From a virus: 22,034 nucleotides of DNA. The notes beneath the pieces were generated by a model. That model worked only from the letters and a program-made list of their open reading frames with translations, did not search any database and was not told the origin of the DNA. The position numbers and the translations under genes were made by a program. The stretch spans positions 1 through 22,034 of IMG/VR virus record IMGVR_UViG_3300023184_000569; one strand, written 5' to 3'. Positions 14,997 to 22,034 of the stretch are shown here, one piece after another (positions within the stretch are counted from its first letter, which is position 1; the number at the start of each line of letters is the position of its first letter).

Positions 14997-15623
14997 TTAA
15001 TATCCTTCAACAAATGGAGGAGCGATAGTAAAGTTATTATCGATGTATTCATCAACCCAGTAGTCAGCTGTAAAGTTAGCTGTGATGTTTTGAAGTATAC
15101 CTTGTCCTTCATAAGTTAATGATGGACTACTTAATGATTTAAGTTGAACGTTTTGGAATGTAACTCTTCTTAGAACTAATCCTTTTTTATCGTGTTGATT
15201 AACAATCATTGTGCCAATCATATCAGCCTTATAATGTAAGTAACCATTTTGAGAATTCCAAGCCAAATCGTACCAAGCTTTTAAAGCTGCCCAACTTTCC
15301 ATAGAACCGTTATTATTAACATTTACATTAAATGTAACAGCCAAATCATCGATGTGAGTTTCAGCAGGACCCGCATTTAAGAAGGCTCTAGTTGTATATT
15401 TCCATCTTTGGTTAGAAGTTGCAATAGCTTTATTTGTAAGATTCAAGTCAACGCTTAGTGCTTGTTGTAATAACAACACTGGATCTCTACCTTGAGCTTG
15501 AAGTATTGTTGGTAGTACAAATGTAATCTCAAATAGATTCAAATATACTGGTTCTTGTGGCTGTGTTCCAGGTCCTCCGGGACTACCAGTCATTTGTAGT
15601 TGAGTAAAATGTGGAAGCGGCAT
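14997..15623 (-). CDS. gp19: Tail tube protein, T4 gp19-like
   Basis: The 208 residues are slightly longer than T4 gp19 (163), mainly through an N-terminal Pro/Gly-rich stretch (residues 11-25). The tube fold signature is clear: VYLNLFEITFVLP (26-38), LKAWYDLAWNSQNGYLHYKADMIGTMIVNQHDKKGLVLRRVTFQNV in 114-159, and FTADYWVDEYID near the C-terminus. Copies stack as hexameric rings inside the sheath and form the channel for DNA. The gene stands alone between a strong terminator and a leader with a palindrome, as expected for a very highly expressed product. It has no Shine-Dalgarno. It diverges from the gp26-like gene across 222 nt. Confidence 0.93.
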   Translation of the reverse strand: MPLPHFTQLQMTGSPGGPGTQPQEPVYLNLFEITFVLPTILQAQGRDPVLLLQQALSVDLNLTNKAIATSNQRWKYTTRAFLNAGPAETHIDDLAVTFNVNVNNNGSMESWAALKAWYDLAWNSQNGYLHYKADMIGTMIVNQHDKKGLVLRRVTFQNVQLKSLSSPSLTYEGQGILQNITANFTADYWVDEYIDNNFTIAPPFVEGY

Positions 15624-15648
15624 AACTTTTTATATTATTTTTTTATTT

Positions 15649-15665
15649 AATTGTTCTGAACAATT
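15649..15665 (-). repeat. 17-bp palindrome in the tail tube leader
   Basis: AATTGTTC-T-GAACAATT has perfect 8-base arms with one central base. As RNA it could form a 7-bp stem with a 3-nt loop. It lies between the candidate promoter element (15671-15680) and the tail tube start, at the place where transcription would begin, so it may form a 5'-end stem-loop; a protein operator is the alternative. Confidence 0.55.
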
Positions 15666-15670
15666 ATAAA

Positions 15671-15680
15671 TTATATATTT
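15671..15680 (-). promoter_or_regulatory. Candidate late promoter element for tail tube
   Basis: Minus-strand AAATATATAA, 47 nt upstream of the tail tube ATG, further away than for the other genes because the palindrome lies between. The rest of the 222-nt gap (about 15681-15807) holds AT-rich sequence in which I see no gene. Confidence 0.38.
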
Positions 15681-15807
15681 AATTTATTCCTGTCCGTATT
15701 CAATTTATTTATTTTTCTCTATTATATATTCATATAAAAAATCGACTTTTTTCCTTTTCTAATCGAAAAACCTTGAAAATTTTAAAAACAATAGAGGAGA
15801 CTTAAAC

Positions 15808-15822
15808 TATAAGTATATATAT
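15808..15822 (+). promoter_or_regulatory. Candidate late promoter element for gp26-like gene
   Basis: TATAAGTATATATAT ends 23 nt before the ATG at 15846. TATAAGTA differs from the T4 late element TATAAATA at one base. A GAGGAG at 15794-15799 is too far from the start to be a ribosome-binding site and would lie upstream of the transcript. Confidence 0.4.
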
Positions 15823-15845
15823 CCTAAAAAATAAGTAAAAAAGAC

Positions 15846-16796
15846 ATGGCGAATAATAAAGAAATGTCAGAAGAAGACTTCCTTAGAAAACATCTAGAAG
15901 AGCAAGAAAATAAATCTAATTTCAATCCTGCTCAAAATATGATAGATCAAGCACCTAGTAAACAAGCTGTTGATTCAACAAGAACAACTGATCTACAATA
16001 CTTTAACTATGATGTAAAAGATTTACCTTGTGGTAAATTTTATCCATCTGGAACACTTCTAATGATTAGACCGGCTCAGGTTAAAGAAATCCAAGCATAT
16101 TCAATGGTGGATGATAACAACTTCTATGATATAGTTGAAAAAATGAATGATATGCTACAAGCATGTGTTCGTGTAAAATATCCAAATGGTAATATAGCTA
16201 GTTACTTAGATGTTAAAGACCAGGATAGATTATTCTTAGTATTTGTGATTAGAGAATTAACTTTCCAATCTGGAAATTCACTAGGAGTCGGTGTTAGATG
16301 TACATGTGGTGCAGAAAATCAAGTTGAATTGATTAGATCTAATTTTAAATTTCATGAATATGATAATAGAATAGATAAATTCTATAATAAATCTAAAAAT
16401 TCATTTGTATTTAAAACTATAAATAACAAAGAATTTGAATTAACACCTCCTAATATTGGTATTCAAAAGTCATTTACTGATTATATTATCAAAGAAAATA
16501 ATGAAAATAAAACTCCAAATCTATCATTCTTGAAGATAATTCCATTTATGTTGGAAGGAAGAACTTCGATAACATATGAGGGTATAAAATCTAAATTACA
16601 AGAGTTTGAACAACTAGATGATGTTTCATTTCAATTCTTAAATGGAGCTGTTTCTAAAATGACTTTTGGTATTAAAGATTTATCTAAATCTTGCAGTTCG
16701 TGTGGAGTGGAGGTCCGCACAGAGATGCAATTTCCCAACGGAGCGTCAGGTATTTTCGTTGTTCATGATGCCTTTGAAGCCTTTATTAAAGAATAA
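15846..16796 (+). CDS. gp26: Baseplate hub/assembly protein, T4 gp26-like, with split zinc-knuckle cysteines
   Basis: The 316-residue protein resembles the T4 baseplate (gp26-type) family. After a polar N-terminus (1-50) comes LPCGKFYPSGTLLMIRPAQVKEIQAYSMVDD (60-90), the family's usual opening, then an all-helical middle with DVKDQDRLFLVFVIRELTF (122-140). Two cysteine pairs, CTCG at 152-155 and CSSCG at 283-287, could together bind one zinc ion, linking the middle to the C-terminus. In T4, gp26 is a minor protein needed for hub assembly. The stretch encoding CSSCG is unusually GC-rich and uses codons rare in the rest of the window. The gene overlaps the start of the small downstream gene by 29 nt. 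Confidence 0.82.
   Translation: MANNKEMSEEDFLRKHLEEQENKSNFNPAQNMIDQAPSKQAVDSTRTTDLQYFNYDVKDLPCGKFYPSGTLLMIRPAQVKEIQAYSMVDDNNFYDIVEKMNDMLQACVRVKYPNGNIASYLDVKDQDRLFLVFVIRELTFQSGNSLGVGVRCTCGAENQVELIRSNFKFHEYDNRIDKFYNKSKNSFVFKTINNKEFELTPPNIGIQKSFTDYIIKENNENKTPNLSFLKIIPFMLEGRTSITYEGIKSKLQEFEQLDDVSFQFLNGAVSKMTFGIKDLSKSCSSCGVEVRTEMQFPNGASGIFVVHDAFEAFIKE
16700..16720 (+). other. GC-rich RNA hairpin inside the gp26-like gene
   Basis: Bases 16700-16706 (GTGTGGA) pair with 16714-16720 (TCCGCAC) through seven pairs, one of them G-U, around a 7-nt loop. It sits in a 60-base stretch (16691-16750) with 34 G or C, nearly twice the local average, and 45 nt upstream of the tandem ATGs of the next gene. A role in controlling translation of the overlap is possible. 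Confidence 0.5.
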
Positions 16797-17025
16797 ACTA
16801 CTGCTTCAAAAACATTATCATGTAAATGAATTTTGTATAGATGAGTGGCCATTTTGGATGTTAGAAGAAAATATCAAAATAGTCAACGAACTAAATGAAG
16901 AAGAAGAAAAACAAAGAAAACAAGAAGAGGACTCACAACAGAAGTCAATGCCTAACTTCAATCCAAACTCTATAATGAGTGGAATGGGAAATATGGGAGG
17001 AAATATTCCTAACTTTGGTGGATAA
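16768..17025 (+). CDS. Small protein overlapping gp26-like gene; probable baseplate-hub assembly partner
   Basis: The 85-residue frame is +1 relative to the upstream gene and overlaps its end by 29 nt. Tandem ATGs at 16765 and 16768 are the only methionine starts that keep the homologous-looking part (LLLQKHYHVNEFCIDEWPFWMLEENIKIVNEL). The frame stays open upstream to 16663, so a TTG at 16666 or frameshifted fusion are alternatives. A short helical protein with this H-x-x-x-E-x-D-x-x-PFWM-x-E pattern follows gp26-type genes in many myoviruses and probably corresponds to a chaperone for the hub (gp51-like role, inferred from position). The C-terminus is Glu/Gln/Lys-rich, then Asn/Gly/Met-rich and disordered (MPNFNPNSIMSGMGNMGG). 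A terminator begins 5 nt after the stop. Confidence 0.78.
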   Translation: MPLKPLLKNKLLLQKHYHVNEFCIDEWPFWMLEENIKIVNELNEEEEKQRKQEEDSQQKSMPNFNPNSIMSGMGNMGGNIPNFGG

Positions 17026-17030
17026 AAATA

Positions 17031-17060
17031 AAAAACTCAGATTTAAATCTGAGTTTTTTT
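17031..17060 (+). terminator. Intrinsic terminator after the gp26-like operon
   Basis: Fourteen-base perfect arms (17031-17044 and 17045-17058; AAAAACTCAGATTT and its complement) followed by a T-run to 17060. It ends the plus-strand unit 15846-17025. Confidence 0.92.
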
Positions 17061-17083
17061 ATGCAACAATTTTAATAAAATAA

Positions 17084-17111
17084 AAAACCCAGATATTTCT
17101 ATCTGGGTTTT
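17084..17111 (-). terminator. Intrinsic terminator after tail sheath gene
   Basis: Arms AAAACCCAGATA (17084-17095) and its complement (17100-17111) with a TTTC loop. On the minus strand it lies 19 nt past the sheath stop and runs into a T-tract. With the terminator at 17031 it forms a back-to-back pair between convergent units. Confidence 0.92.
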
Positions 17112-17130
17112 AATATTTAATATTATCTCA

Positions 17131-20100
17131 TTATGAGTTAATGAATCCACCTGCTGAAATTGCTCCAGTTCTAAGTATTGTGATGTTGTTCACAATGATA
17201 CCCATACCCTTGATTGGTTCAACATAAGTGTCAAGAACACCAATTTGATTATCAATGATTTCTGCCGTGTTGTTCTCTTCATCGATCTTATTGAAGTAAT
17301 TGTAAAGACCGTTTTGAGCCACATATTTCTCACAAATAACGTCAGCTTGTAACTTGATTTGTGCTCTAATTTCTGCTGTGTTGAATTTCCATTGGAAGTC
17401 TAACAACATTCTAGATAACTCTCTTTCAAGTTCAATCAATACCTCTCTTACGTGGATAAGTGAAAGTGCTGACTTGTAAAGTACTTGAGCTGTATTTTCA
17501 GTCTCAATTACGAATCCTCTATTTCTCTTGAAAGTCAATGGATTCATTTGAGCTTGATTTAAATACTCAAGATCAGAAGGAGTGAATATCTGCTCAAGGT
17601 CTTGTATACCAGTAATTCTACCGTTATTAACACCCGCAGCGATTGTCCAAGGAACAATACTTGTAGTAGTACTATTATGTTTTCTCATAAAAGTTAACCC
17701 TACATATGAAGATGGTGGTACATCGATTGGTCTACCAAAATCATCAATTGTTACATATGGTAAGAAATAACCAACAGAAGTTACACCAGTACCTTTACCA
17801 AATGAGTAAAGGAATTCAGGATTACTTTCTGGGTCACCACCCTTAGCAATATACTCAAGTTGTAGTGTTCCATTACCATCTTTAAATGTTGGGGAAACTG
17901 AATTCTTGAATGTTTTCAATGATGGCATATTCAAGATACCAAAAGCATCTAAACGGTCACCACATATATCAACCAATTGTTGTTTAGAATCTGGTGTTAA
18001 ACCAAGACCAAAAGAGTCAATTAAATATCTGAAGTCAAATGCTTCTTTATTTGTTAACGCTTTGAACAATGGTGTTCCTTTTGTAACAACATCAAGTATA
18101 GCTGATTGTTTTGCTTCAGTACCATCTGGTATAGATGCTTCTCTAATTCTAAATCCTTTAAGTGATATTGCCTTATATGTTGAAACATAATCTTCAATCT
18201 TAGTATATCTATTAGTTTGTTTATCTCCATTAAATGTTCTTAACTTAATAGATGAATCACAAGATAACTCTACATATTCGCTATTGACAGACCAAACTTT
18301 CTTAGTTTGTATTCTTGTAAGCTTTTTCGGCATCTGGTCTGCTTTTAATAAAGTAGGATCATAAGATGCTTCAAGATAATCTCCAACTTTAACTTCTGAG
18401 TATCTACTTCTCTTAACAAGAATCTTATTTGGAACTGCCACCCATCCTGATGGATATTCAACTTCAACAGTTTGTTTGAAATTACTCTTTGATGATTTAA
18501 CATAAAGTATACCATTAGTAGCAAGTGCACTATCAGTAGTAGGATTAACAGAGCTTAATACTGACTGAGTTCCTAAATTATAGTTTTCAAATGTAACAAC
18601 TAAATCTCCGTTATCTTTTTGATAAGGTGCTAAATAAATTGGACTACCATTAAATTGAGTATTGTAACCATATAATTTACTTATATTGATTGTTTCATCA
18701 ACAAGTGTTTCATAAACTTCATAAGCGTAGAAGCTATAAGAACCGGTGTCAATAGTGTTGATAACTCCACCACTATAAGTTCCTAATAAAGCCGCTCTGC
18801 CTGGGATACCTAAATCACCCGTAGCATCACCTGGTAACTGTAATCCATTTTCTACAGTCATACCCTCGTCATACTTTATCTCAAATGCTCCACTGTTATT
18901 AACACCACCGATTAAGAATTGATAACCTAAAACGTCAGAACTTCTATCTCCTTGATAGTCATTCAACTCTTGGAAGTATGCGTTATTTTCAGTTGCATAA
19001 TTTCCACTTTCATCGACTCTAAATATAACATAGTTATATCCAGATAATGAAGCTGTAACACTAGCACCAGGTACAAATTGTACTTGAACACCATCCCAAA
19101 TCTCATTTTGATAGAATACATCACCTGTTCCCACCAAACCTTGGTCATATTTTGTATAGAATTGTGAATATTTACCAACAACACCAAATGATGCAGTAGT
19201 ACCATCCAATATTGGTAAAGTATTTTTAGTTTCAAAACCAGCGTAGTCAATTAAGAATTCATCATCTAATTTGTAGAATACAAGTTCTCCGTCTTCAACA
19301 ACATCTTGAATATCAGCATATGTCAATCCAGTTCTAACGACAAACGACTTATTAACAGTAGCTCCAGTTTTAATATCACTGAATGTTACTTCTGATAAAC
19401 TCTTTTTAGTAGTTTCATAGTTAGCATTTCCACTACCACCAGGGCCTAATAACATAAGTCCTCTAGATGTAGTACTTGTATCAATATAAGATAAAATTGA
19501 ATTAAACATTTTAAATCTTCTATATTGTTCATATTCTTTAACATCTGGTGTAGAGTTGGTATCTAAGAATTCAACTTTGAAATCTCCCTCGTTCAATGTT
19601 AATTGAGGAGTTGAAGCTGTGCTGATTATATAATCACCACTATTTGAGAATTCCATTGTAACGTATGCACTTGAACCACCATTACTTGTAGAATTTATAG
19701 TCACAGGATTATCATTTTCACTACCTGGAACAAATAGACCATTATTTAACTCAGCATCACCCCAATGTAAAACTATATCAGTAGCAGCAACAGTTGCCTT
19801 TGAAGAAGTAGCGGTTGATACTTTAACAGTAATATTTCCACTTGATTCAAGTACAAAAGCCCAATTAAATGAATTAGTACCTGAAATACTTGGGAATGAA
19901 CTAGCTTTTAATTCAACAGAATATGTACCAGATAGAGGAACATAATTTCCACCAATAATAGCATAACCATTATCAGAAGTACTATCTACAGTATATGTTC
20001 TTGTCCAACTTGTAGTTCCAGTAGTAACAAAACTAGGACAGTGAAGATCGTTTACATATCCTTCTGCGAACCAATAGGTTCTATTAGGATTTGCGATATA

Positions 20101-21342
20101 TCCTAAATTTTCTCCCGATAAAACACCACCTAAAACAGTTCCTGTGTTATCATTATAAGAGTGCGGATACTCACCATCTGGACTGTTCTTTAATGCTGCT
20201 GCATTATAATCAGAAAATAAAGCAACTACGTTACCTGGTCTATCTAACACTCTATTAGGAAATGTCACCGTCTCAGTAATTTGTTCTTTATAAGATAAGA
20301 AGTTAATTGATAGTTCACCATCAATATTACCATCATTTGAATCTAAAGATTGATAATATGTCTCGTCTAAAGATGGAGGATTACTTAATAAGTCATCCGA
20401 AACTAAACCATTTCCAACTAAGTCAACAAGACCTTTTGGATAATCTGTTTCAAATAAGTCATTATTGAACGCACAAAATAGACCAGTTCTATCTGTTTCT
20501 CTGTTTATAACAGTTTCAACAAAGATATTTCTACCATTTAAGTCTCTAAAGTATGGAATCATAGAAAGTCCTTCATAATATCCTAATAGAGTTACATTTC
20601 TATCATTAGCGAAGTTTCTAATTTGAGATTTTTTAAGACCATCTGCTGAAAAATAGGCTGTCCATCTTGGATCAACTGACAATTCTTGGTAATTTGACCA
20701 ATCTCCACCAACTACTATAACATCAACTAAATAGTCAGATGCTAAATCTGTAGGATATAAATAAGGTGGAAGTTTTTCGATAGAACCATACCATTCAAGT
20801 AACGGTCTATCAAATCCAGAAACTGCAGATTTAACACAGAATACTGTTACAAATTTATCAGATAAGTTTGTAAAATTTAATACTCTACCCTCATATCCAG
20901 AGTTTGATTTTGTTGCATCAATGAATGCATCTGTATCTCTCTTCCAAAATCCAGTTGTGTCGAAATATTTTCTGTATGCTGCTGTTCTCTCAACGTCATT
21001 GTTATAAATTGGAGAAGCTGATAATGATTGATACTCAACAGTATCAAGAGCATCATCAGTCAACAATAGGTTAACTGCGTAGACAGGAGCTGCCTCTAAC
21101 ATTTTAGAAATGGTTCTGTGGAAGAATGATCCTTTTCTCTCTAATTGTCTATCAATAGAACCAAAGATTCTTTCAAGATCACCAACAGTCTTTAATAATA
21201 CTGCTGAGTTAACTGGACCTTTTTTAGAGAATCCAATAACCAAATTAGCAAAACCCTCCACTGTTGGACTTGTAATAATCGATTTGTCAATCTCTTCTAT
21301 AAAGATTCCTGGTCTTTTGTATTTACCGATTTGAATTGCCAT
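17131..21342 (-). CDS. gp18: Tail sheath protein, T4 gp18-like, greatly enlarged
   Basis: The N-terminus (YKRPGIFIEEID, 8-19, then VIGFSKKGPVNSAVLLKTVGDLERIFG) and the C-terminus identify a contractile sheath subunit. The C-terminal domain is complete: SYVGLTFMRKHN, PWTIAAGVNNGRITGIQDLEQIFTPSDLEYLNQAQMNPL, RGFVIETENTAQ, HVREVLIELERELSRMLLDFQ, then an amphipathic end. This region interlocks neighbouring subunits around the tail tube. The total of 1403 residues is about twice T4 gp18 (659). The excess lies in the middle and is beta-rich and Ser/Thr/Gly-rich; about 451-581 looks like an immunoglobulin-like or jelly-roll module (GTYSVELKASS, NFWAFVLES-type strands, SGDYIIS). Such domains sit on the outside of the contracted and extended sheath. 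The gene has no Shine-Dalgarno and is its own unit behind a TATATAAA element. Confidence 0.95.
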   Translation of the reverse strand: MAIQIGKYKRPGIFIEEIDKSIITSPTVEGFANLVIGFSKKGPVNSAVLLKTVGDLERIFGSIDRQLERKGSFFHRTISKMLEAAPVYAVNLLLTDDALDTVEYQSLSASPIYNNDVERTAAYRKYFDTTGFWKRDTDAFIDATKSNSGYEGRVLNFTNLSDKFVTVFCVKSAVSGFDRPLLEWYGSIEKLPPYLYPTDLASDYLVDVIVVGGDWSNYQELSVDPRWTAYFSADGLKKSQIRNFANDRNVTLLGYYEGLSMIPYFRDLNGRNIFVETVINRETDRTGLFCAFNNDLFETDYPKGLVDLVGNGLVSDDLLSNPPSLDETYYQSLDSNDGNIDGELSINFLSYKEQITETVTFPNRVLDRPGNVVALFSDYNAAALKNSPDGEYPHSYNDNTGTVLGGVLSGENLGYIANPNRTYWFAEGYVNDLHCPSFVTTGTTSWTRTYTVDSTSDNGYAIIGGNYVPLSGTYSVELKASSFPSISGTNSFNWAFVLESSGNITVKVSTATSSKATVAATDIVLHWGDAELNNGLFVPGSENDNPVTINSTSNGGSSAYVTMEFSNSGDYIISTASTPQLTLNEGDFKVEFLDTNSTPDVKEYEQYRRFKMFNSILSYIDTSTTSRGLMLLGPGGSGNANYETTKKSLSEVTFSDIKTGATVNKSFVVRTGLTYADIQDVVEDGELVFYKLDDEFLIDYAGFETKNTLPILDGTTASFGVVGKYSQFYTKYDQGLVGTGDVFYQNEIWDGVQVQFVPGASVTASLSGYNYVIFRVDESGNYATENNAYFQELNDYQGDRSSDVLGYQFLIGGVNNSGAFEIKYDEGMTVENGLQLPGDATGDLGIPGRAALLGTYSGGVINTIDTGSYSFYAYEVYETLVDETINISKLYGYNTQFNGSPIYLAPYQKDNGDLVVTFENYNLGTQSVLSSVNPTTDSALATNGILYVKSSKSNFKQTVEVEYPSGWVAVPNKILVKRSRYSEVKVGDYLEASYDPTLLKADQMPKKLTRIQTKKVWSVNSEYVELSCDSSIKLRTFNGDKQTNRYTKIEDYVSTYKAISLKGFRIREASIPDGTEAKQSAILDVVTKGTPLFKALTNKEAFDFRYLIDSFGLGLTPDSKQQLVDICGDRLDAFGILNMPSLKTFKNSVSPTFKDGNGTLQLEYIAKGGDPESNPEFLYSFGKGTGVTSVGYFLPYVTIDDFGRPIDVPPSSYVGLTFMRKHNSTTTSIVPWTIAAGVNNGRITGIQDLEQIFTPSDLEYLNQAQMNPLTFKRNRGFVIETENTAQVLYKSALSLIHVREVLIELERELSRMLLDFQWKFNTAEIRAQIKLQADVICEKYVAQNGLYNYFNKIDEENNTAEIIDNQIGVLDTYVEPIKGMGIIVNNITILRTGAISAGGFINS

Positions 21343-21370
21343 ATTTTTTTAATTATTTTTTATTTTATGT

Positions 21371-21380
21371 TTTATATATT
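21371..21380 (-). promoter_or_regulatory. Candidate late promoter element for tail sheath
   Basis: Minus-strand AATATATAAA, 28 nt upstream of the sheath ATG in the 66-nt gap behind the coiled-coil gene. The leader between element and start is almost pure A/T with no Shine-Dalgarno. Confidence 0.38.
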
Positions 21381-21408
21381 AAAAGAAAAAACCAATTTTT
21401 TTCTATTT

Positions 21409-22032
21409 TTATATTTTACTAGATAGATTTTTAATTTTAGATTCTTCGTCTTTCATATCCTTCTTGAAATCCTCTCTTTTCTTCTGCCAAGATGTTATAT
21501 CTCTTTGTAAAATAGATTTATTTTTATTGATATTATCCTTTAATTCAACTAGTTTTTTTCGATTTCTATCTAAACTAATAGATATCTGATCTTTTCTTTT
21601 TAGTGACAAATCCATTTCCGACTCATCAGTAAGACGATTTATCTCGTCATTTGTCTTCTTAACTCTGTCTTCATCTTCTCCAATCTTTTCTTGTAAAGTG
21701 TTCTTTCTTCTTTCCATCCTAAGAATATTTTCAAAACTTTGAAGAAATCTGTTTCTTTGACGTGTCTCTTTTTTATTTTGATAAACTTTATTCATCAACT
21801 CTTTCTCAAGGTCGGAATCTGACTGAATTTTAGGATCTTTAAAGATAGACTCCATTTGTTGTCTTCTATTCTTAAAATCCTCTAAATTTTTAATAACATC
21901 GGCTAAAACATTCTTCTCAGTATCTTTTGTCTGAGTATCTAATTGAGGATCGGGAGAAACTGATTTAATATCATCAGTTCCAATAGGTTCATCTGCTTCT
22001 AGGAATAGATAAAAATATTTAAGATATTTCAT
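21409..22032 (-). CDS. Coiled-coil protein with capsid-targeting-like leader; candidate prohead core/scaffold protein
   Basis: The 207-residue protein begins MKYLKYFYLFLEADEP, the same leader class as the 11312-13520 proteins, with a possible cut after FLE (10-12). An acidic, Pro/Thr/Ser-rich linker (13-40) is followed by about 160 residues of highly charged Lys/Glu/Asp/Arg helix with heptad spacing (for example NLEDFKNRRQQMESIF, RMERRKNTLQEKIGEDEDRV, LDRNRKKLVELKDNINKNKS), almost certainly a long coiled coil. T4 scaffold and core proteins (gp22, gp67, gp68) are similarly small, charged and helical and are processed by the prohead protease. No sequence match to any one of them is claimed. It precedes the sheath gene on the same strand. 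The start codon is two bases inside the window edge, so a more upstream start cannot be excluded, but the leader match supports this one. Confidence 0.8.
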   Translation of the reverse strand: MKYLKYFYLFLEADEPIGTDDIKSVSPDPQLDTQTKDTEKNVLADVIKNLEDFKNRRQQMESIFKDPKIQSDSDLEKELMNKVYQNKKETRQRNRFLQSFENILRMERRKNTLQEKIGEDEDRVKKTNDEINRLTDESEMDLSLKRKDQISISLDRNRKKLVELKDNINKNKSILQRDITSWQKKREDFKKDMKDEESKIKNLSSKI

Positions 22033-22034
22033 AT

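Noticed and set aside
15773-15813. TTGAAA and TATAAG as a sigma-70-type promoter
   Set aside because: The spacing is 29 bases, far from the usual 17.
21385-21403. A/T hairpin between the coiled-coil and sheath genes
   Set aside because: Only one G-C pair in the stem; could arise from homopolymer runs.
1-22034. Stop-codon reassignment (no gene here ends in TAG)
   Set aside because: Seventeen stops are TAA or TGA in an AT-rich genome, so absence of TAG is expected by chance, and no gene appears split by an in-frame TAG.
1-22034. tRNA genes, CRISPR arrays, insertion sequences, integrase or attachment sites
   Set aside because: No cloverleaf, regularly spaced repeat, transposase or integrase motif was seen on either strand.

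Overview
The window is a late-gene region of a T4-like contractile-tailed phage (myovirus) with an AT-rich genome, about 30% GC by eye. Six or more products can be matched by motif to T4 morphogenesis, replication or transcription proteins: late sigma factor gp55, tail completion protein gp15, clamp-loader ATPase gp44, baseplate wedge gp25, nuclease gp47, tail tube gp19, baseplate protein gp26 and tail sheath gp18. Start codons almost never have a Shine-Dalgarno sequence in front of them. Together with the low GC this suggests a Bacteroidota host, but that is inference. No tRNA, CRISPR array, insertion sequence or integrase was seen.

Layout. 1-330: the 3' end of a protein with an SxGC motif, possibly wall-active. 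331-696 (-): a short gp55-like late sigma factor. 814-3171 (-): an unknown 427-aa protein and a gp15-like tail completion protein with an extra C-terminal domain. 3211-4579 (+): gp44-like clamp loader followed directly by gp25. 4583-11227 (-): a 2214-aa structural protein with a probable seven-bladed beta-propeller and carbohydrate-binding-like segments. 11312-13783 (+): a tight five-gene run in which four products begin with a similar MK-x-[LI]-x-x-[YF]...E peptide. 13784-14890 (-): gp47-like nuclease. 14997-15623 (-): tail tube. 15846-17025 (+): gp26-like protein and a small overlapping gene. 17131-21342 (-): a tail sheath of 1403 aa, about twice the T4 length. 21409-22032 (-): a coiled-coil protein carrying the same N-terminal peptide class.

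How it fits together. The sigma factor would direct late transcription. Nearly every intergenic start region has a TATATA(A/T)-type element, usually 14-35 nt upstream of the start codon, that could be its promoter. Sheath, tube, gp15, gp25, gp26-like and giant proteins build the contractile tail and baseplate. gp44 and gp47 belong to replication and recombination. Transcription units are separated by hairpin terminators (765-794, 14948-14977, 17031-17060, 17084-17111).

The most interesting feature is the N-terminal peptide shared by the 11312-13520 genes and the 22032 gene. It resembles the T4 capsid-targeting sequence that is cut by the prohead protease after (L/I)-x-E. These genes are therefore candidates for proteins packed into the head and possibly injected with the DNA. 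One of them (11892-12698) has a layout reminiscent of HopA1-type effectors. A second anomaly is a 60-bp island of 57% GC with a strong hairpin inside the end of the gp26-like gene, where a second reading frame is open.
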